Source of the DNA: an uncultured Chlorobiaceae bacterium
GTDB taxonomy: Bacteria > Bacteroidota > Chlorobiia > Chlorobiales > Chlorobiaceae
DNA length: 35,526 nt
Reading direction: 5' to 3'
Assembly (NCBI GenBank): GCA_903851385.1
Contig: CAINOC010000022.1
Location: 1-35,526, forward strand
The notes below the pieces were generated by a model, which did not search any database, was not told the DNA's origin, and worked only from the letters and a program-made list of their open reading frames with translations. Positions 29,865 to 35,526 of the stretch are shown piece after piece. Numbering within the stretch: the stretch's first letter is position 1; every line of letters begins with the position of its first letter. A program made the position numbers and the translations under genes.

Positions 29865-32318
29865 TTATGACGATAAGGGAACTGCCGTAACACCCTTCAG
29901 AATATCCGCCGCCCAGTGTACGCCCCGGTAATGAAGCATCCGTTCCGGCCACTCTTCCGCCCGTACCGTTTTGAACAGCTCATCCATAAACTTCTGATCC
30001 TCCGGACTGGACATACCGGCATAAGTCAGTGCTACCGGCCCCATGTTGAGGCTGAACACCCTGTGCCCATTAACAGAGCGGTAGTAATAATCCCGTTTCG
30101 CCTGCAAAGAGGAGAGAAGCTGGATCTCGGCATCCGACAAACCGAACCGCTGATAGGTCTCCGCCATGGCCGGTGTCAAGGCTTCTTCATCCGGCAGATA
30201 GATTTTCGTGTGGCAGGCCGACAGGATCGTGGCCATAATCGGAGATCCTGCCGCATCGGCCACTTCCTGTGTTGCGAAGACGACATAGACGTTCTTTTTA
30301 CGAAGGCTTTTCAGCCAGTTCTGCAACTGGTTCATAAACACCGGGTGTTTGAGAAACAGCCACGCTTCATCAAGAACGAGCATGGTCGGTCTGCCATCAA
30401 ACCGCTTCTCTACCGTATGAAAGAGATAGAAGAGCGCCGGGATGACCGCTTCCTGGTTCATGCCCATCAGCGCATTCATCTCAAGCGTTATCCACGCTCC
30501 CCCCACCATCATCTCCTCAGCCGCATCAAAAATAGCACCGTAGTTGCCCCGCATGGTGTAGGGGCGCATCGCCTCTCTCACCTCTTTGGACTGCACCAGC
30601 TCCGTAAACACCGTCAGGGTTCTCGACGTTTTTTCATAGGTTGCAAGGTTTTGCAGGGCTGAATCAATCTCTTTTTTCATACCGGGATTTTCTGCAACCC
30701 CCTGCTCTTTCAGCAGCAATACCACAAACTCTGCCGCCCAGATTCGCTCCTGCTGCTCCTCAATGGAGGCAAGCGGCTGGAATGCCAAAGCCGCCTCGTC
30801 ACCACCCGGTTCGTAGAATGCTCCCTGAACAGCCAAAGTGGCCGCACGGGCAGAACGGTCTTTGTCAAAAATCACCACCTGCGCTTTCGGGTACCGCAGC
30901 CACTGCAGGGCCATCATGGAAAGCAAGGTTGATTTTCCTGCTCCGGTCGGCCCGATAATAAGGGTATGTCCGACATCACCGACGTTCAGGTTGAAACGGA
31001 AGGGCGTACTGCCGGTAGTCGAACACATCATATGGTACTGGCCACTGCCCGTGACTGATTTCAGGTGCCTGTTCTCGGTCTCTCCTGCCCAGATAGCCGA
31101 AAGTGGCATGATGTGGGCGAGGTTGACCGTGCTGATCATCGGCCTGCGGACATTGGCATAGACATGGCCCGGAAGACTGCCAAGCCAAGCCTCCTTGCTG
31201 TTCAGGGTCTCCTCTTTGACCACAAACCCCTTGCTCTGGATCACCTGCTTCACCCGGCGAATTCTCCGCATGGCCTCCTGCACATCGGCATGAGAAACCG
31301 TGACGGTGCAGGTCATCAAGCCGAACGACACCAGATCCTCACCAAGCTCCTGCAACGCCGCATCGGCATCGGCGGCCTTGTTGGAGGCATCACTGTCAAG
31401 CAGTGCCGAAGCCTCCTTGGTCGCCTCCTCTTTCAGCATGGTGAGCAGGTTCTTTCGCTTTGACCACCACTGCCGTCTGAACCGCTCAATCTCTTTGCGG
31501 GCATCTTCCTTGTCCAGGCAGATAAAGCGGGTCACCCACCGGTACTCGATCTCCAGGTGGTTCAGTTCGTCAAGAATGCCCGGCAGAGAGCTCGAAGGAA
31601 ACCCGGTAAAGGTGACAGTAGGAATAAAGTTTCCGCCGAGCATGGGAATATCGGCCACGGTCAACGCCTGATCGGGCAGCAGGGCATCGAGATACATCGG
31701 GATGCCGGGAGCCCGAACCGGGTGACGGTTTGATGAAATCGTGCTGTGCAGGTAGGTGAGCGTCTCATCGTCATTCAGCTCCTCGATTTCCACAAAGACG
31801 CCACGCATGAGGTCAGCGATTTCATGACACGCTTTGGTGAAATACTCCATATCCCGCTCGTTGTCAACACTGGCGTCAGCAGTGACTTCAGGGTCATCAT
31901 AAAAAAGACTGGAGAGCTTTTTGCCTTTTGCTGTCGGCATGGCCCAGACAAACGTGATGAAATAGGCGCTCTCAAAATGAACCCCTCGCTCTTCAAACTG
32001 CCCCCGCCGTTCCCGGTCAAGCAGCCATGCTGCTGGCTGGTTCCATAATGCCCCCTGATACTCCGACAGATGAAACCGCTGTGCCTCGATAAAGAGGCTC
32101 CATCCCGAACCAAGCCTTTTAAGGGAGTTGTTCAACCGGGCAACAGAGGAAACAAGCTCGGAGGAAGAAGAACTCGCCAGGTCAGGCCCCCGAAACCGGA
32201 AACTCTTTTGCAGAACCGCATCCTTTTGCAGAACAACACCCGGCGCAACAAGTGCCGCCCAGGGGAGATAATCAGGCAATCGGTGCGTCGACTGCCGGTA
32301 TTGTTTGAGGTTCATCAT
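29865..32318 (-). CDS. trbE: Conjugal transfer ATPase TrbE (VirB4 family)
   Basis: In this 817-residue protein the N-terminal CagE/TrbE/VirB domain (about 180-400; RHPVRAPGIPMYLDALLPD) is followed by a P-loop ATPase domain: Walker A GPTGAGKST near 455-463, then FDKDRSARAATLAVQGAFYE, Walker B TMLVLDEAWLFL near 645-655 and VYVVFATQEVADAAGSPI. This is normal full length for TrbE. It energises pilus assembly and substrate transfer at the inner membrane. It starts 6 bases after trbD, with two adjacent Met codons. Confidence 0.97.
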   Translation of the reverse strand: MMNLKQYRQSTHRLPDYLPWAALVAPGVVLQKDAVLQKSFRFRGPDLASSSSSELVSSVARLNNSLKRLGSGWSLFIEAQRFHLSEYQGALWNQPAAWLLDRERRGQFEERGVHFESAYFITFVWAMPTAKGKKLSSLFYDDPEVTADASVDNERDMEYFTKACHEIADLMRGVFVEIEELNDDETLTYLHSTISSNRHPVRAPGIPMYLDALLPDQALTVADIPMLGGNFIPTVTFTGFPSSSLPGILDELNHLEIEYRWVTRFICLDKEDARKEIERFRRQWWSKRKNLLTMLKEEATKEASALLDSDASNKAADADAALQELGEDLVSFGLMTCTVTVSHADVQEAMRRIRRVKQVIQSKGFVVKEETLNSKEAWLGSLPGHVYANVRRPMISTVNLAHIMPLSAIWAGETENRHLKSVTGSGQYHMMCSTTGSTPFRFNLNVGDVGHTLIIGPTGAGKSTLLSMMALQWLRYPKAQVVIFDKDRSARAATLAVQGAFYEPGGDEAALAFQPLASIEEQQERIWAAEFVVLLLKEQGVAENPGMKKEIDSALQNLATYEKTSRTLTVFTELVQSKEVREAMRPYTMRGNYGAIFDAAEEMMVGGAWITLEMNALMGMNQEAVIPALFYLFHTVEKRFDGRPTMLVLDEAWLFLKHPVFMNQLQNWLKSLRKKNVYVVFATQEVADAAGSPIMATILSACHTKIYLPDEEALTPAMAETYQRFGLSDAEIQLLSSLQAKRDYYYRSVNGHRVFSLNMGPVALTYAGMSSPEDQKFMDELFKTVRAEEWPERMLHYRGVHWAADILKGVTAVPLSS

Positions 32319-32324
32319 AACGAC

Positions 32325-32576
32325 TCAAGGGTCTAAACGTTTCGGAGATTTCAGCGCCCGGATAAACACCTCAAAAAAGAAAGGGTCACGCCGTGTCAGG
32401 GCGACAAGCACAACATGCATGAGGATGGCAAACGGCAGCACCCAGATCTGCTGCAGCCCGAACCCAATCGCCGCCGATGTCGTCCAGAGCAGAATGGCCG
32501 GGGTGCGAGGCACCCCGCCGAGGAGAATAACCTCCGTCAGGGAGCGGTGCAGCGGAATTTCATAGCCCTCCATCAT
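32325..32576 (-). CDS. trbD: Conjugal transfer protein TrbD (VirB3 family)
   Basis: I chose the start at 32576, where ATGATGG overlaps the trbC stop and GGAGGG lies upstream; a longer frame to 32660 lies inside trbC. The 83-residue protein begins MMEGYEIPLHRSLTEVILLG and carries two close hydrophobic segments (AILLWTTSAAIGFGLQQIWV; LPFAILMHVVLVALTRRDPF), followed by FEVFIRALK, typical of VirB3/TrbD. It assists the TrbE ATPase at the inner membrane. Confidence 0.9.
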   Translation of the reverse strand: MMEGYEIPLHRSLTEVILLGGVPRTPAILLWTTSAAIGFGLQQIWVLPFAILMHVVLVALTRRDPFFFEVFIRALKSPKRLDP

Positions 32577-32890
32577 ACCGCAAGCCCTCCGCCAAATCCC
32601 ATGAAAGTGAGCCCCCAGGAAACCGCATTGAAGGCGATGGCAAGACCCATCACCACCCATAACGCCTTTCGCATCATCCCGCCGCCTTCACTGAAGGCGA
32701 CCCCGAGTCCGAGCCCGATAATGGCAACAGCTCCAAGAACACGGGATACCGGACCAGTCAGTGAGTCCAGAAGCGAATTGAGCGGAGTTTCCCACGGCAT
32801 TCCGGACGAGGATGCAAACGCAGGAACTGCGGAACAAACAACAACCACTGCGGCAACCATCACGGCATTTCTTAAGACATCTTTATTCAT
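32573..32890 (-). CDS. trbC: Conjugal transfer pilin TrbC (VirB2 family)
   Basis: This 105-residue pro-pilin has a signal segment (NAVMVAAVVVVCSAVPAFAS) followed by the mature part with two hydrophobic helices (SRVLGAVAIIGLGLGVAFSE and ALWVVMGLAIAFNAVSWGLT) separated by GGGMM. Layout and size match VirB2/TrbC pilins, which form the mating pilus. It is preceded by a 130-base gap after trbB and overlaps trbD. Confidence 0.93.
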   Translation of the reverse strand: MNKDVLRNAVMVAAVVVVCSAVPAFASSSGMPWETPLNSLLDSLTGPVSRVLGAVAIIGLGLGVAFSEGGGMMRKALWVVMGLAIAFNAVSWGLTFMGFGGGLAV

Positions 32891-33020
32891 GACTCATTTT
32901 TGTTTGAAGTTGAAGAGGGTCTTGCTTGCCGACAAAAGCAGTTTGTTAACTACTTTGTTTGTTTTTTGTTAATACCTTTTGACAAAAAAAAGGTGTGTAG
33001 CCCGGAAAGGCAGGACGATT

Positions 33021-34010
33021 CTACGCGAAGACTTTGCACCCGTTCGGCTGCTCAACTGGCCTCGGCCTTGTCTTCCACTGTCCGCCCTCTTCTCCGATAA
33101 CCTCAACAATGCCGCTGATGGAGCGCCCGGCAGAATGGAGAGGGTCTCGCTGGATATGCACACAAAGATCAATCGCTTCAGCGATAAGATACCGGGGTGC
33201 ATGCGCCATGACCTCTTCACAGAGCTGGCAAAGGCGGTCAAGCATGGAACTCGTACTGTTGGCATGGATGGTGGCAATGCCGCCGGGATGGCCGGTGTTC
33301 CAGGCTTTCAGCATATCAAGTGCCGCCCCGTCCCTCACCTCCCCGACAATGATCCGGTCTGGCCGGAAGCGCAGGGCATCCATGATGGCCCTCTGGTGGG
33401 TGTAGAGCGGCGGCTGGACAAGGATCTCGATTTTGTTCGGAGCATCACACTGCAGCTCGGCATTGTCCTCGACGATATAGACCCGGTCATCGCTTTCGGC
33501 GACCACCTTGAGCAGCGCATTAACCAGAGTGGTTTTGCCGCTGCCCGTTCCACCGCCGACAAGAATGTTTTTCCTCTCCATGACACCACGTTGCAGGTAC
33601 CGGGCATCACTCTCGCTCAAAATCCCTTTCAGGACATAGTCCTCAAGCGAAAAGATCACCTTGGCCGGTTTACGGAACGAAAAAACCGGAGCGGAGACAA
33701 TCGGAGGAACAGAGGCCTGAACACGTGCTCCCCATCCCGGAAGCTTGACCGAAAGTGAGGGCGATTGATCGTTGACCTCAGCGTTGATTGATGCAGCAAG
33801 GAGCCGGATGATGCGCTCTACCTCTTCCGGCTGCATGATCGTCATGGTGCAGGACATGCCCCTGGCGATCTCATCGACCCATACCCGGCCATCGGCATTG
33901 ACCATAATTTCAATAATGGCCGGATCATCCAGATAGACAAGAATGGGAGAGAGGGCAACACGCAAAGCATCAAGCTTTCGGTTCCTGGTAATGTCTTCTA
34001 TGGGAGCCAT
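33021..34010 (-). CDS. trbB: Conjugal transfer ATPase TrbB (VirB11 family)
   Basis: I chose Met at 34010 ([20 protein letters not shown]), giving 329 residues; the frame extends 20 codons upstream with a hydrophobic lead that is not typical. It is a VirB11-type secretion ATPase: Walker [11 protein letters not shown] near 151-160, Asp box [12 protein letters not shown], Walker [18 protein letters not shown] and His box [10 protein letters not shown]. The N-terminal domain ([12 protein letters not shown]) is normal. Hexameric TrbB powers pilus assembly. First gene of the operon; likely promoter in the AT-rich stretch upstream. Confidence 0.95.
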   Translation of the reverse strand: MAPIEDITRNRKLDALRVALSPILVYLDDPAIIEIMVNADGRVWVDEIARGMSCTMTIMQPEEVERIIRLLAASINAEVNDQSPSLSVKLPGWGARVQASVPPIVSAPVFSFRKPAKVIFSLEDYVLKGILSESDARYLQRGVMERKNILVGGGTGSGKTTLVNALLKVVAESDDRVYIVEDNAELQCDAPNKIEILVQPPLYTHQRAIMDALRFRPDRIIVGEVRDGAALDMLKAWNTGHPGGIATIHANSTSSMLDRLCQLCEEVMAHAPRYLIAEAIDLCVHIQRDPLHSAGRSISGIVEVIGEEGGQWKTRPRPVEQPNGCKVFA

Positions 34011-34070
34011 AACGGTTTTTTTATTGGACGGTTGAACCAACAACAAAAAACAGATAACACACAGAAACAA

Positions 34071-34470
34071 ACATGCCGGATAGGCGGAAAAACCTCGACG
34101 AAGAGATGAGAATTTTTTTATGCCAGCACAACTCAGGCGAGAAGGACAGAAAATGTTAACTAATTAATTACAATAATCACAATTTTAGTTATCACTTTAC
34201 TACTATTTTATAATTAAAGTGATTTTATGACAATCCGCCTGGGTATACCTCTCTCCTGTCAGCATGATGCAATAACGGGTTATGGCAACAAGGTAAATCG
34301 AGCCGGATGACCCCGCTTCACCCTGTTCTTTGGGAGCATCAGCATGAATGCACCCTATACTTGCTGGTTTGATTGTGAAGAACGAAAGGAGTGAGTATGA
34401 GCAACAGAGCTCTTGGTAAACGCTCTTTCACCAAGGGAGAACAACTACAAAAAGATGACGGCGGAGATGG
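34071..34470. other. Region between trbB and the recombinase remnant
   Basis: No full gene. It includes AT-rich control DNA (34150-34230). On the plus strand a 25-codon frame at 34397-34474 (MSNRALGKRSFTKGEQLQKD…) has a good AGGAG site but is too short for me to support as a gene. Confidence 0.35.
34191..34223. promoter_or_regulatory. Palindromic operator/promoter candidate upstream of the trb operon
   Basis: ATCACTTTA (34191-34199) and TAAAGTGAT (34215-34223) are perfect 9-bp inverted copies with a 15-base AT-rich spacer containing TATAAT on the plus strand and TATAAA on the minus strand. It lies ~180 bases before trbB in AT-rich DNA, the logical place for control of the leftward operon. 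Confidence 0.5.
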
Positions 34471-34479
34471 ATGATTTTT

Positions 34480-34687
34480 TCTGAGTAATCGACGGGAGGC
34501 ATTATGCCGGAAAAAAGCTTGGCTTTCGATCCGCAATGATGGCAAACAGGCCGGACTTTCCCTGCCAGCCCAAGCGTACATGCTCCGTCATGCTTCTGGC
34601 TTCGCTTTGGCAAATCAAGGGGATAAAGACACAAGTCTTATTCAGACCTCTGGACACCAAGGGAGCACCGGAACATTCAGCAGACCC
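34480..34687 (+). pseudogene. Tyrosine recombinase, C-terminal remnant
   Basis: The frame LSNRREALCRKKAWLSIRND, then GLSLPAQAYMLRHASGFALA and NQGDKDTSLIQTSGHQGSTG contains the tyrosine-recombinase signature HxLRHxxGFxLANxG…LIQ…GH (catalytic Arg and His), and the sequence then goes to a stop before the catalytic Tyr. The N-terminal half is missing. It resembles FimB/FimE- or phage-like recombinases rather than the integrase at 3218-4186. Confidence 0.6.
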
Positions 34688-34748
34688 TGATGTACCCGGC
34701 AGCAAATCCGGCAAGGCTTTAGAAGTTGTGGTAATAAATGCGGCACGT

Positions 34749-35213
34749 TCAATGGCCGATTTTGTGGGCTGGGATTGATTCAGCGGCATGGTCAAAACTT
34801 ATGCTATACCCGTCGAATCCAATACGGCGACGAACACGTTTGCGAACACCGATAACACGGCCAGTTGGAACTTGAGTCGTTTTGCCTTCATTGTACTTGA
34901 TTTCCATTGCTGTCAGGCCAGTAGGAATGCCCAGCTTTTTCATCGCCTCCAATACCAGACTGCTAAGGCTTCCGGGAAGGGATGGACGGGCATCAAGCGA
35001 TGATACGGTCGCACGCACATAAATGCCTTGGCCTATTTTGAGAAGTGTCCCTGCTTTTACTAACCGAAGCAAGCAACGCACAACCTGGTCATAGCCTCCA
35101 AGATCAAGAAAATCTTGTCGTAGAATAACGTCGTTACGCTTGCGCACGATGCGTGTGCTCATCCTGGAGAGAAGTGTCTCTTGTGACTTTTTCATATTGT
35201 CAATATACGACAC
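34749..35213 (-). CDS. AbiEi/DUF6088-like antitoxin-type regulator
   Basis: This 154-residue protein may start at Met7 (MKKSQETLL). It has an N-terminal winged-helix region (RKRNDVILRQDFLDLGGYDQ; VVRCLLRLVKAGTLLKIGQG) and IYVRA, followed by a smaller C-terminal domain (LVLEAMKKLGIPTGLTAMEI; YNEGKTTQVPTGRVIGVRKR). This is the build of DUF6088/AbiEi-type antitoxins that repress their own operon and neutralise an AbiEii nucleotidyltransferase. A partner frame begins just inside its end (from 34795, MTMPLNQSQPTKSAIERAAF) but is lost in recombinase debris after ~30 codons. Confidence 0.75.
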   Translation of the reverse strand: MSYIDNMKKSQETLLSRMSTRIVRKRNDVILRQDFLDLGGYDQVVRCLLRLVKAGTLLKIGQGIYVRATVSSLDARPSLPGSLSSLVLEAMKKLGIPTGLTAMEIKYNEGKTTQVPTGRVIGVRKRVRRRIGFDGYSISFDHAAESIPAHKIGH

Positions 35214-35526
35214 ATAGCAGAAATAAAAACCTCATTTATATGGTTCTTATAGCTTTTTTAAGCCAAGATCACTTTTGAGATAATCCCCGAATTCGTGCGC
35301 CCTCCCTTTCCTCTTGAGAGCATGAAAACCGGGGGAGGCACTCCGACTCGGCGATTATTGCCCATCCCCCGAAATTGCAAAATCAGCTCACCGGCGGTTC
35401 TTGCCTATCCTGAAGCAATCCCCAATTCTGTTACTGTAACTTATTGTGAAATGAATTTTACGTTTGATCACTCTTGCGGGTTAAACTGGGGATCAATATC
35501 ACGAGCGCCGTGTAACACCCTTACAA
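35214..35526. other. Right-hand end of the window without recognised gene
   Basis: About 310 bases with no supported open frame. It includes the promoter region of the leftward AbiEi-like gene, where the minus strand carries the inverted pair TGTC-GTATATT-GACA near 35200-35216. An imperfect inverted repeat pairs CCTCCC-type and GGGAGG-type segments around 35300-35340. Confidence 0.35.

Noticed and set aside
29842-29952. Longer start for TrbJ
   Set aside because: The extension overlaps trbE and would bury the signal peptide 37 residues inside the protein.
24178-33758. Many long plus-strand frames opposite the trb operon (for example 32979-33758, 29916-30662)
   Set aside because: They mirror highly conserved GC-rich trb genes on the other strand, have no recognisable motifs and no ribosome sites; they are antisense shadows.
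34502-34795. 97-residue minus-strand frame as a complete gene
   Set aside because: Most of it is antisense to the tyrosine recombinase remnant; only the first ~30 codons might be genuine partner sequence.

Overview
The window looks like the accessory part of a bacterial genome, most likely an integrative conjugative or plasmid-like region that has been reshuffled by several mobile elements. I suspect a green sulfur bacterium (Chlorobiaceae) because of the BchE-like radical SAM protein and the overall mix of genes. This is inference: no rRNA, tRNA or housekeeping gene is present to prove it. Base composition is clearly patchy by eye: about 10.9-13.1 kb and 15.2-18.9 kb are AT-rich, while the SEC-C gene (6.0-8.5 kb) and the trb operon (23.7-34.0 kb) are much more GC-rich.

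Layout. (1) 1-2.1 kb: an IS3-family element whose orfA is split by an IS110-family element; the IS110 upstream region is where a bridge RNA would be encoded. (2) 2.1-5.7 kb: an HNH-domain gene, a tyrosine recombinase, the wreck of a serine recombinase, and a translationally coupled pair of paralogous small genes bounded by integron-like sites (GTTAGGC at 4702, an attC-like site at 5674-5731). (3) 6.0-8.5 kb: a large PD-(D/E)XK-like plus SEC-C protein. (4) 8.6-10.9 kb: a zeta-type toxin-antitoxin locus with a broken toxin, and a Tn3 transposase fragment. (5) 10.9-18.9 kb: a divergent AT-rich gene set (PAP2 membrane protein and BchE-like radical SAM protein leftward; CmoA-like and class I methyltransferases and an MFS transporter rightward). 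Its central intergenic space has been filled by IS4-family debris and a decayed group II intron. (6) 18.9-23.1 kb: group II intron tail, IS21 with truncated istA, then a stack of Tn3-type 38-bp ends, a HigA/NadS-like antitoxin with cut toxin, an AbiEii-type nucleotidyltransferase pair, and a KfrA/TnpT-like coiled-coil protein. (7) 23.7-34.0 kb: a leftward conjugation operon trbB-C-D-E-J-(lipoprotein)-L-F-G-I, then a DUF2274-like gene and a Toprim/DUF3991 gene. (8) 34.1-35.5 kb: a tyrosine recombinase remnant and an AbiEi-type (DUF6088-like) antitoxin.

How it works together. The trb genes encode a complete-looking mating-pair-formation apparatus of the IncP/Ti trb type: ATPases TrbB and TrbE, pilin TrbC, TrbD, TrbJ, TrbL, and the core proteins TrbF/G/I. 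No relaxase or coupling protein is in the window. The toxin-antitoxin loci fit stabilisation of such an element. The AT-rich cluster has the logic of a small-molecule or cofactor-modification pathway (radical chemistry, methylation, membrane phosphatase, export); its product is unknown to me. It is the best candidate for an undescribed system.

The most striking structural story is the nesting of mobile elements. IS110 sits inside IS3. The 3' part of one group II intron sits inside the reverse transcriptase gene of another. Intron 3' ends abut half-copies of Tn3-type terminal repeats. Tn3-type ends cut exactly into istA and into a toxin gene.
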